From NCBI GenBank assembly GCA_050084985.1, contig JBITNC010000002.1:16864001-16928000 (forward strand): DNA of 64,000 bases, read 5' to 3'. The stretch's first letter is position 1. Each line of letters opens with the position of its first letter. The notes beneath the pieces are model-generated. The model was not told the origin of the DNA and searched no databases. It worked only from the letters and a program-made list of their open reading frames with translations. The DNA comes from Nageia nagi (lineage: Eukaryota; Pinophyta). Positions 11,572-22,502 of this stretch are shown here, one piece after another. Position numbers and translations under genes: made by a program.

Positions 11572-14500
11572 ATTGGTATTAGAGCATGGTGTGGAAGCTC
11601 TTCTTCTTGGTGTGGAAGCTCTTGTTCTTGGTGTAGAAGCTCTTTTTGGTGTGGAAGCTCTTATTCCTTCAATTTTAAGGTCTTGGTGAGGTAAATTCCA
11701 AGAGAAGGTATAAATTTCCTCCTCCTTTGGTTATCTTATGAATTATATTCATGTTGATACTAACATTCTTTTATGATTATGTTAGTTCAACTCTTAGCAA
11801 ACATTGCCTCAATAACATAATATATTATTGCTCATTTTGTTTGTTCTACTAACAATCTTTTATGTTAAGTGATTGGGCAATAATACATTATGCCAAATTT
11901 GCAATTTGTATACTAACATTTTTTTTGATTAGTTGCAATATTGCTATTGTTTTTTGTTCCTTTTACATACCTTTTATTTCTTTGGTATTAAGAGGTCTTT
12001 ATTCCTTTTATTCCTTTGGTATTAAGAGGTCTTTATATGATCAAAATGGCAATAATATGTTATAGTTAAACTTGATTTGTTCTTATGACACTAACCCATT
12101 TTGAACTATGTGTTAACTTTTTTGTTATTTGCAAAATATGGGTAATTTTTTTTCTATCCTCTAGTAAACATGTTTAAGAGGTTAGTATATAGAAAATAAC
12201 ATATTGTAAGCCATTTATTAAAAAGGGTGTATTTTCTTTAATATCTATATGATGAGAGCCATACAAAATGATTTTACAATTATTTTTCTTAATTACATCT
12301 CTCATCCTAGCTATTTCATAGCTTAAAAAGGGGAAAAGGTATTTAAAACCAATCAAATAAGGATTTTTTTTACATTATCAAGGTATTTAAAACCATCTAG
12401 TTATCCTAAATTTTTATATATATAAAAACAATTATTTTTATTATATATTAAAAATTTATGGGGGTAAAATAAAAGGGTCTGCAAATGTTTGACAAAATGC
12501 CTCGCACGACCTTCTGCGAACTGTTTGACAAAATGCCTTGCCAACTTGCATGCAAAATGTGGAAATGTAGGGAAGGCGTGAGTCTGGATAGGCAGGAACA
12601 ATCGGGTTCATTTTCTCCCTAAAAGGGTCTGTGCCTTGTTTAACGCCTCCCCTGCAGCCTCCTCCCTCATCAGCTGGGCACGACCTTGGAAGCATAGGGA
12701 AGGCACGTGAATTGTTTGACACAATGCATGATGAAGCCAGAGTTTCATAGACTGCATTGATCATAGGATATACACAAATAGATACGTTGATAGGGTCCAT
12801 GAATTGTTTGACATGATGCATGATGCAGACTAAGTTTCATGAACTGCAATGATCGTAGGATATGCACAAAATAGAAGTGAAAGGGTCACATGACTTGTTT
12901 GACACGATGCATGATGCAGATAGAGTTTCATGGACTGTAATGATCGTAGGATATGCACAAAACTAGCTCTCTCAACCATGGCACAGTAGTAGTACTTCTT
13001 CTATCCAGCTTGCCAAGATTTGCACTTGAATCGATCGATCAATTTTGAATAAACCCGTGCATCTCTTTCAAAATCTGAGCGATCTTGTATAAGTTGAAAC
13101 TGGGAGAGATTATTACCACCATCCCCACTATTGATCGAATGCCTACGGATATCTTTATATAAAAATACAACCACATCATCCTCTGCTATTTAACGTGCCC
13201 CTCCCTCCTCCCTCACTCGCATCTTCACAGCTAGGATGGTCAACAACCGTCTGGCCGCCCCATGCACCTTACTGCCTTTCCCTCCCTTCTACTCACTTTG
13301 GTCTCCCCTGCCGCCTCTGCCCAGCCTCTCAACCTCCACACGGCTTACACATGGCAACCTTTCCATATTTTTCAAATATAAGTTGTTGAGTCTTTAATTT
13401 TTTTTAACCACTACAAAGGGATTTGATTTTTTTTCTTGGTCTAAATAAACACTTTAAAGGATTTTACCTAAGTCCTTTTTTAAGTATTTCATATTTCCTA
13501 AAACCCTATGCTAGTTTTAAGTAAACCAACGACATTTTTACTTAAAATGCATACTTCAAAGACCAAGTTTGCTTACAAGTTTTTGAGGGATAACACATTA
13601 AGTGAAAAGGTGGGAGGAACCATACTTAAAAGCCATTTTTTTAAGCATCCAAGTTTTAGAACTTTAAGTAAAAAAAAAGGGGGGAATTTGTATAATTTTT
13701 TACTTAAATCTTTTTCTAGATCTTGCATGGATCTTGCATGTTAAATTTATAATGCATGCCTCTTAACCTTGTTAGGAATAAAGCATGTTTATTACTTAAT
13801 TTTAAGTCATGGAATAATGCATGTTTAAGTTATGGATTAATGCTAAGTAGGACTTAGCCTTTTTAAATTGAACTTTAGCAAAAGTATGCAAAATGTAAAA
13901 AGTCCTTTAGGGGTTAGTATAAAACCCATTAGACTCTTAAGGTTTCAAGTTCGTGTGGATGATATATTTTTACTTTACTTTATATTTTTGCACAATTGCT
14001 TGCAAAAATGCAAAATATTGAAAGTAACCCCTAAAATGAACACATCCACATGTACTTTTCCACAACATGACTTCTTTGGGGAGCCACGAGGTGAGGACAG
14101 GGTAGACTGGAGCCTTTTTAGTCCGAAAAACCAAGTGGTGGTAAGTCTGTCTTAATTGCCCCTAAGACCTCTATTGGATTGGAAATAACTCTATTAGGTG
14201 GATAGGCATGTGTGTAGTGATACCACATGTATGCACGTCCATTCAGAGATTATCCTGATAACCTAAGAGAAAAACTGAAAACCTTAAAAAGATAATTAAA
14301 ATGGCCGGTCCAAGATACGTCGGATCCTTGGAAAATAGTTGGTACTTCTCCTTGTGAGAGTATATTACTGACCAAGGTGAACTAGTTGAGGACTGATAGT
14401 ACCTAGGCTCCACCTTGCGGGCATCCAAGTGAAGGCCTAATTCTATACAAGAAAACAACCTCAACTTTATCCTTCTACAGATCGTGGTTTATAAGTTTGC

Positions 14501-14595
14501 ACATGTGGGACATGTTTACTTATTAGATGTTTTATATGTATAGATGGAAAATTGTAAAAATTTTCATTCTTATTGCATATTATTTTTGTGTAGCA
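11572..14595 (+). other. A1 leader (5' untranslated region) with PPR-derived segment
   Basis: About 3 kb between the primer site and the gag start. Four direct repeats of a ~21-bp unit (ggtgtggaagctcttcttctt) lie at 11588-11669, just past the primer site. A PPR-gene-derived segment occupies about 12470-12975, and a C-rich tract (about 13190-13340) stands out from the AT-rich surroundings. A2 has a leader of the same length and order (40545-43532, minus), so these are family traits. The open frames here are short and not shared between copies. Confidence 0.7.
12470..12975 (+). pseudogene. PPR-gene fragment captured in the A1 leader
   Basis: The plus strand repeats a pattern typical of plant PLS-class pentatricopeptide repeat genes. 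LFDTMHDADRVSWTVMI then GYAQN is readable at about 12898-12965, and diverged repeats with stops and frameshifts precede it (ARELFDTMHDEARVS near 12700). PPR proteins bind organellar RNA and do not belong to retrotransposons, so this is host sequence captured by the element family. It lies in the sense direction of A1 and no longer encodes a protein. A related segment is present in A2. Confidence 0.72.
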
Positions 14596-17500
14596 ATGGT
14601 TGAAACCTTCATACCCAAGCATATACTCAACGGTTCCAACTTTGGAATATGGGAACCTCGTATGAAAGCTGAGTTACAAGCAAGGAAGCTATGGCAGATA
14701 GTTAATGAAGACTTGGTCGCTCCTACCGATGAGAAGGCTCTTGAAATATACAACTCAAAGAATGAGTTAGCAACTTTAATGATTTATCGTGCAATTTCAG
14801 ATGACGTCCTTCTCATGATCTCTTCTTCAATATCAGCAAAGGAAGCTTGGGATAGGCTGAAGAAAATTTACTTTGGGTCAAAATTTTCAAGGAGGTTCAC
14901 CATTTTAAAAAATTTGTTGCAATATCGTCAAGATGAAGATGAAATTGCTTCTATCTACTTGAACAAAATCATTGACCTTAGGACACAACTGGTTGGCTAT
15001 GGGTGCAACTAGATCAATGATGAGTTCATGGTCTTCATCATTCTTCAAAGCCTTTCTACAAAGTTCAGTAACTTTGTCACGGTTATGGAAATAAGGCTTG
15101 ATGATGAAGAAGATGTCATCTCTCTTGATAACCTCTCTAGACTCCTTCTGAAGCATGAGGAAACTTTGAATAAGAAAATGTTGAACCTTTCTCCAAAGGA
15201 TAATAACATTGCTCTAGGAGCAACCAAAACTCCTTTCAAGAAGAAGTTCAAACATTATAAATTCAAAGATAACAAGTCCTCATCTACCTTCAGGAAGTAT
15301 GAGAAAAAGGGCAACAATAATGGCAACTTCAAGCAAAGGAATGACAAAACTAGATCAAGCAATCCAACACCTCAGGAAAAGTTTGATGGAAATTGTAACT
15401 TTTGTGGCATCTATGGGTACAAAGAGTATGATTGTCGTAAAAATAAATTTACTCAAAAAGGTAAGGGAAATGCAAATGTGAGAAATTTCAATAATAGAAA
15501 GAAGAACAAGCATACTGCTACTGTTGCCTACTACTCAATGACTCAAACTATTTCAAATGATTGGATTGTTGATTCAGGATGCACTAATCACATGTGTTAT
15601 GAAAAGGATAAGTTTGAAAACTTTCATAAGTACAAGAAGGATGCAATTGTGATAGGTGATAATACAGTCCTTGATGTTCAAGGAATAAGGAGTGTGAAGA
15701 TTCATGGAAAGACTCTTGATAATGTTTTTTATGTGCCTAAACTAAGGATGAATCTTATCTCCATAATTCAGATTACAAGGAAAGGATACTCATTTGAGTT
15801 TACCTCACACTCTTGGTGTGTCAAGAAAGGACTTGCCACCTTCATGAAAGGATCGTAAATGATGACCTTTATATTGTGGATCAAGTTCCTTCAAAAATGT
15901 GTCTTGCTACAAATGTTTGTTCAAAGGGTAATCTTTGGCATCAACGATTAGGGCACCTTAACCACAAGAGTATTCAAGATATGAAAAATCATGAACTTGT
16001 GGAAGGTTTACCTAATATTTCACCCATAATTGGTCTTTGTGAAAGGTGCATTCTAGAAAAGATGAATAGGCAAAAGTTTAAAAAAGATAAGGCAACTCAG
16101 GCTACTCGTCCTCTTCAGCTTGTGCATTCAGATTTGATGGGTCCATTTCAAACTAAGTCTCTAAGCGGAGCTTCTTATGTTCTGACCTTCATTGATGACT
16201 TCAGTAGGATGACATTTGGTTATCTACTTGAGCACAAGGATCAAACTTTTGACAGGTTTAAAGACTTCAAGGCTCTTGTTGAAAATCAAACTGATTTTAA
16301 GATCAAGATGCTGAGATCTGATAATGGGGGTGAGTATAATAGCAATGAGTTTAATGAATATTGTGTTAAACATGGGATCATGCGGCAATTCACAATCCCT
16401 TACACCCCTTAGCAAAATGGAGTTGCTGAAAGGAAGAATCGAACCATTATGGAAATGGCAAGGTGCATGTTGGGTAACCTTCCTAGTTTCTTATGGGGTG
16501 AAGCTGTTCACACTGTTATTCACACCCTAAATAGGTGTCCTACTAAAGCAGTTGAAGGTAAAACTTCGTATGAAGCATGGACAGGAAAGAAACCTAACCT
16601 CTCACACTTTAGGGTCTTTGATTGTGATGCATTTGCCTTCATTACCTCAGAGAAAAGAAAGAAGTTGGATAAAAGATCAGAAAAATGCATCTTTATGGGG
16701 TATGATAATCAGCATAGAGGTTACAGGCTCTACTCCTCATCCCATAACATAGTCTTTGTTTCTAGGGATGTCAAGTTCAATGAACTTCTTGAGGATACGA
16801 CCTCTCATGTTGAGGTATCTGATACAGATGATTCTTTGCCTGCACCTATCTAGTTGGATGATCATGTAGGGAAGTCACCATAAGAGCAAAATTCTCCAGC
16901 TCAGAGAATTACAAGGAGTATGACCTTGAATAACTCTTTATTTGCCAAAATTGATAATACGAATGAGCCATCAACCTTCAAAGAAGCTTCCAAGCAAGAG
17001 TGTTGGATGGAAGCTATGAAAGTTGAGTATGAGGCGCTCATGAAAAATGAAACTTGGGATTTGGTTCCGTATCCCAATGAGAAAAATGTGATTGGAAATA
17101 AATGGATATACAAGGTCAAGTACAATTCTGATGGAAAAATTGAAAAATACAAAGCAAGGTTTGTGGCCAAAGGATTCGTTCAAAAATATGGTATTGATTA
17201 TGAGGAAACATTTGCTCCTGTAGCCAAGATGCCTACTGTCAGGATAATCCTTGCTCTTTTTGTAGCTCAAGGATGGAAAGCTTTTCAACTTGATGTCAAG
17301 AGTGCATTTCTCAATGGTGACTTGGATGTAGAAATCTACATGAATCAACCAGAAGGATTTATTCTAGAAGGAAAACAGTCTCTTGTGTGTCAGCTAAAGA
17401 AATCTTTGTATGGACTTAAGCAAGCACCTAGAGCCTGGTACAAGAAAATTTTAGGATTCTTTGCAGATATTGGTTTTTCCAAGTGCTTCTCTGACTCAGA

Positions 17501-18512
17501 TCTCTATGTACTCAATCAAGGAAAAGACGTGGTCTTAATTCTCCTTTATGTGGATGATCTTCTCATAACTGGCAATAATATTAAAATCATCCAAGAGTGC
17601 ATCTCCAAATTGAAGGCAACATTTGAAATGACTGATCTAGGTCTATTACATTACTATCTTGGGATGCAAGTATACCAACACAAAGATTGTACTTATCTTA
17701 GTCAATCTAAGTATATATCAGACATCTTACAAAAGTTTGGAATGGAGGAGTGTTAATATGCTGCAATACCTATTTCTCCTGTTATCGTGGTATCTCTGAG
17801 CTCAGATTCTCAGTTGGCTGATGCTACAGCTTATAGGTAATTGATCGGTAGTCTTCTATATCTGACTATCTCTCGACGTGATATTGCCTTTGTAGTGAAT
17901 CTGATGGCATGATTCATGCAAAAACCATATGTTGAACACCTCAATGCTGTTAAGCAAATCTTGAGGTATGTGGTAAGGACAAAGGATCTTGCTCTAAAGT
18001 ATTCAAAAGTGCCCTTGATTGTTCTCTCTGGGTTCTCAGATTCTGATTATGGGGGAGATAGAGATGACAAAAAATCAATCTCTGCATATGTGTTCAACAT
18101 TGGTTCAGGTGCTATCTCTTGGGCTTCCAAGAAGCAACCTACTGTGACTCTTTCTACCATCAAAGCTGAATATCGAGCCATGTCTGTTGCTACCCAAGAT
18201 GCTAATTGGCTGAGGCATCTTCCGAACGAAATTGGGTATGAGCAAAATGGCCCATCTCTTATCTCTTCAGATAATCAATCGGCTATCTCTTTAGCTAAGA
18301 ATCCTATATTCCATCAAAGAACCAAACATGTGGAAATCTAAGCCCATTTTATGAGGGAGAAAGTTCTAGATGACATCATACACTTGAAGTATTGTCCATC
18401 TACTGAAAAATCCGCTGATTTATTCACCAAGCCCCTTCCTAAAGCTCAGTTCAGCAAGCTTAGGGATTCTCTTGGGTTGGTGAAATTGCCCTCAAGGGGG
18501 AGTGAAGTTTGA
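14596..18512 (+). pseudogene. A1 gag-pol polyprotein, broken (Copia)
   Basis: The original start is taken as the ATG at 14596 (MVETFIPKHILNGSNFGIWE), which A2 shares. Order along the frame: UBN2-type gag (about 14640-15150); zinc knuckle at 15391-15437 with its histidine replaced by tyrosine (CNFCGIYGYKEYDC); aspartic protease with DSGCTNH near 15575; pre-integrase HQRLGH with LCERC; integrase core (HSDLMGPF, DDFSRM, RSDNGGEY); reverse transcriptase with YVDDLLITG near 17550; RNase H with SDSDYGG, AEYRAM and SDNQSAI. Copia gene order is therefore clear. Breaks: TAG at 15010, a 1-base frameshift near 15850, and stops at 16410, 16851, about 16879, 17754, about 17838, about 17910 and 18339. Most of the stops are C-to-T or G-to-A relative to A2. 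Confidence 0.92.
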
Positions 18513-18581
18513 ACTTTTGTTAGTGATGACAACTTCACCTCTAAGAGGCCTTTTTTGTTGTTATATTGTGTTGATTATGAT

Positions 18582-18790
18582 ATACCTTCGTGGTAAGTTT
18601 GCTCTACGTGAGAAACTTGTTGTACATTTTATACCTCCGTGGTAAGTTTGCTCTGCGTGAGAAACTTGTACAATTTTTTGAGCATATAATTGATATACCT
18701 CCGTGGTAAGTTCGCTCTGCATGAGGAACTTGTTGTACATTCTATACCTTCGTGGTGAGTTTGCTCTGTGTGAGAAACTTATTGTACAAT
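18582..18790 (+). repeat. A1 3' UTR stem-loop repeat, 4 units of ~50-60 bp
   Basis: Each unit carries ataccTYcgtggtaagttt, then gctctgcgtgagaaacttg. The arms aagtttgctc and gagaaactt pair with one bulged base, so every unit can fold into a small hairpin. Four units lie between the gag-pol stop and the 3' LTR. A2 has five, B1 and B2 about one, so copy number changes between elements. Confidence 0.7.
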
Positions 18791-19275
18791 TTTTTATGCT
18801 CTATTAAAAATTAACACATGACTATATACAACAGGTGACTATGAGTGATGGCTTGGCATCTCTGTGATGACTTATAGTGCACCATTGATTAGTTATTTAT
18901 AAGATGGCATTATTTGATTCTCTTATTTGAATATATGATGCATCTAACTAATTTTGTTCATGAGTTGCTTGTAGCATGCAAGATCTTCTTCATAAATGCA
19001 GGTTACTCACCTTATGTAAGCAAGCTCATGGAGACTCACATGTCAGCTTAAAGTTGATCGACTACTATGTATAGTGAAACCAGTTGTGGTTAATGATTGT
19101 ATTGTAAACCATTTTTTGTCAAATGGTAATGTAGTGAGTCTCAAACTAGTTCTCAAAAAGATTCTCAAATATGTAAATGTTCTCATCTCCACTTGTATCT
19201 CTATGGAGGAGAACTCTCTTTTACTCTCTCTCTTCTCTCTTCTATGCTCTATCCCAATATTGCATTAAGGGGGAG

Positions 19276-19735
19276 TGTTAGAATTTGTAATGAAATATTG
19301 TGAATATCTAAACTCCTTGTAAATTCAATTAATCACTTAAAAGATATGTAGATACCTTAAGGGATTAATTAAATTCTTTATTATGTAGACTTTGACTTTA
19401 CCTTGTGGTTAGTTGGTAGGTTAAAGTTAGGTGATACATTTATTGTAACCCTAACCTTACCCTTGGGTTAAAGGGAGGTTAGGGAGGTGCTCTCAAGCTA
19501 TAAATAGAGGGCCTCCCCTCTTGTAACATAACTAAGTTTTTGGAGTAAGATTACTCTACTAGTTGTGTAGGAGAGGAAGAGAATTGTTGTAAGAGGTGCA
19601 TATATTGAGAATTGAGAACTAGTTGTGGATGTACTCCCAAGGAGGGAGGAACCACATTATATTTGTGTTATCTTGTGTATGATTGAGTTTTCCTAGTCTT
19701 GGACCTTGAGGATTAGAGTAGGTCTAAATCCTTCA
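19276..19735 (+). repeat. A1 3' LTR
   Basis: Starts TGTTAGAATTTG straight after the polypurine tract aagggggag and ends AATCCTTCA. It differs from the 5' LTR at about seven bases and one single-base indel. Confidence 0.92.
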
Positions 19736-19740
19736 GTTAC

Positions 19741-19919
19741 AAGAGATTCATATTTGTGAATGAAGTGAGATCTAGTTAGTGGATGCACTCTTAGTTAGAG
19801 GAAATAATTACATCTTGTGTCACTTTATGAGATTGACTTCTTGAGTTTTTGATGTTAGTTTGAGCTTCCATAAGATCTTGGTAGTTAAGGATTGTATTAG
19901 TTATATTTCAATCCCTTCA
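19741..19919 (+). repeat. B1 5' LTR, second part
   Basis: Continues the B LTR beyond the A1 insertion (aagagattcatatttgtgaa) and matches 27395-27574. It ends TTTCAATCCCTTCA, directly followed by the B1 primer site. Confidence 0.85.
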
Positions 19920-19921
19920 TT

Positions 19922-19933
19922 TGGTATCAGAGC
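19922..19933 (+). other. B1 primer-binding site (initiator tRNA-Met)
   Basis: TGGTATCAGAGC, two bases after the LTR end, is the standard plant retrotransposon primer site complementary to the 3' end of initiator tRNA-Met. It is undamaged although the rest of the element is heavily decayed. Confidence 0.9.
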
Positions 19934-22502
19934 AGCTTGGAGTCTCCTCTTCACATCCTTGGTTTGGAAACTCATCTTCAACTTGGAGATCTTCATTCTT
20001 AAACCTACTCTTCATTGTGAGGTAAACTCAAAAGAAGGTATAACCCCCCATCCTTTTTTATTACTTTTGATTTTTTTTATACTAACATATTTTGTATAAT
20101 GTGTTAGTTCATCTTTTTTTTACTCTAAGAATAGCAATATATTAGTATGCAATCTTTTGTTTATGCTAACATTTTTTGTTGCAATTTTATTTTACAAAAG
20201 TTGCTTAATATATTGCCTGATTTTGTTTGTATACCTTTAGTTTGATTTTTTTTTACAAAAAAGGGGATTTGTGTTAAAAATTATATTGCAATTTTTTAAA
20301 AAAAAGGGAGAAGGAAAATCATTTTTTTGAAAACTTGTCAAACTAATTTGTTTTTCTACAAATTTTTATATATATACTTATAAAAGGGGTATATTCTATA
20401 ATAATAAAAAAAAAAACTAAAGGTTAACTTATAAAATTTTATGAAGGCAATTTTTTTTCTTCAAAGTTTTATTTATTTTTGAAAAAGGAGTGGGAGGTTG
20501 ACTTCACCTAGTGGAGGCCTCTCTCCTTCAAAACAAAGAATTGTTCTTATACAAAAATGTGAGTTTGTGTTTTGGAGGGGTTTACTGCAGGCTCACAGTT
20601 TGTTCTTCTCTCATCCAGATGTAATCCTCTCACATGCTGCATTCTTTCCTCCATCAGTGGCCCTCTTCCTTGGCTATGGATGCATGTATCTCACGAACCC
20701 TTCCGTTTTGCTCGGGATCTCTTTTTTTGCTCACGGATTCTTCTAGCCCACCATCACTGTGACTTCTTGTCCTTACATTTTTTTCTCCTTACGTCATGCC
20801 TCCCCTCCTCTTAACCACTCCTCCATTACCGATGCCTCCCCTCCACTGTCTTATGTTGCCATTTTTTTAATTTTCTCTCACCTTTTATTTTATGCACCCC
20901 TTTCTCCCTTTGCAAGGACCTATTAATTTTTTTTCTTTCTTTTCATGCTCTCTCTTTAAATTTAAGAGGAGGGTACCTTTTTTTTGCACCTACTACTATT
21001 CATTTCTTGCTAAGTACTCCAAATTTAATCCAGTCATCATAGAATTTGACTTAGAGTATTTTTTTTAAAATTTACTTGGAGTGCTTAGAGTAAAATTGTA
21101 TCAAATACATTGACTTTTTCTCTCAAGTGCTAGTCAAAGCATAATGGCTTATTAAATACTTACTTGTTCAAATGGAGAAAATCATTTAAGCATTTTTAGT
21201 GCTTATTGTTTCAACTTGGCATTATTTTTTTTTCTTGTATTTATTGCAATTCAAGACACTAGTGCAAAACTCTTAGCATTTTGTTTCCTTAGTTAAAATT
21301 ATTTGCTAAGATAAACTAATAATGCAATTTTTTTTTGCTAATTCTATTTTCTCTTAAAGGATCATAATTTTTTAAAGTAAGAAAGGGGGAAATTTTTGAA
21401 AGTCTTTACTTAAAATTTTAGATCTTTATGCAAATATAACATGTATATTACTTAGATATTAAGTGTTGATAAATTTCTTATGTAATACTTAAAATTCTTA
21501 GATCTTTGATGCAATGTTATGAATGGACTTATGTAATTTTTTAATTCCTTTATGCAAAGTTAATGAATGAACTTGTGCAAATTATGGAATGATTCATGCT
21601 TCTTATTTTAAGTTAAATAATGCATACTTATTACTTAAATAAGTTATGGGAATGATGCATTTGAGGACTCCCTAATTTCACTTTCTTATGCAAAGTATGG
21701 AATGGACTTGTTCAAAATAAGGAATGATGTAAAGATGTCTCTTAGGCATTGTATACAAAATCCATTGTACTCTTAGGTTCCAAATTACAAATGGATGATG
21801 TTTCATTTATGTACTTTACTTTATGTTTCGCATTTTTGCTTTATTTACTTATGTAAAAATCGTAAACATTGAATTTGAGCAACCCCCTAAAATGAACAAA
21901 TCTACACGTACATTTTGTAACATGACTTGTTTGGAGAGCCATGAGGTGAGGACAGGCAGATTGGAGCCTCTAAGTTTGACAATCGAAATGGTGAAAAGAT
22001 GTACTTCTTAATTGCCTCTAATCCTCTGTTGATCTAGACATAACTCCAATAGGTAGATAGGGATGTGTGTAATGATACCACATGTTTGCACATCCATTTA
22101 GGGATTATCCTGATAACTTATGAGGATCACTTAACCTAATCAAGATTAATAATGTGGTCGATCTGATAAACATCATAACTTTGAAAAATAGTAGGTACTC
22201 CTTGTGAGAGTATAATACTGACCAAGGTGAATTGGTTGAGGATTGGTAGTACTTGGGCTCCTCTTGTGTGAGAATCGAGGTGAAGGCTTGATTATAGACA
22301 AAAAAATAAGCCTCAACAATGTCACTCTACTTATATAATTCTTGGGGATGATAAAAGTATTTGGGTACATGGTATGTATATTTGAGTTGTAAAATATTTG
22401 CACATGTGAATCAAATCAAGCATGTCTTAGTTAATTAAATATAACATGTAATGTTATTTATTAAACCATATGCTTATTATTTTTCACATTCTTATGTAGC
22501 AA
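19934..22502 (+). other. B1 leader region
   Basis: About 2.6 kb of untranslated leader. A pyrimidine-rich stretch at about 20590-20900 holds open frames of about 80 codons with no family match. From about 21700 the sequence becomes alignable with the end of the A leader (gagccatgaggtgaggacag near 21940). I see no PPR-derived segment here, unlike family A. Confidence 0.6.

Larger units (their letters stand above)
11113..19735 (+). mobile_element. Element A1: full-length Copia retrotransposon inside the B1 5' LTR
   Basis: The LTRs of 459 and 460 bp (11113-11571, 19276-19735) differ at about seven positions, roughly 1.5 %. The flanks attac (11108-11112) and gttac (19736-19740) are a 5-bp target duplication with one later change. 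Joining the flanks restores the B LTR sequence seen uninterrupted at 27390-27410. Order: LTR, primer site (ATTGGTATTAGAGC, 11572), a leader of about 3 kb, gag-pol, a hairpin-repeat 3' untranslated region, a polypurine tract (aagggggag at 19267) and the LTR. It is the youngest element of the nest, yet its reading frame is broken. Confidence 0.92.
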
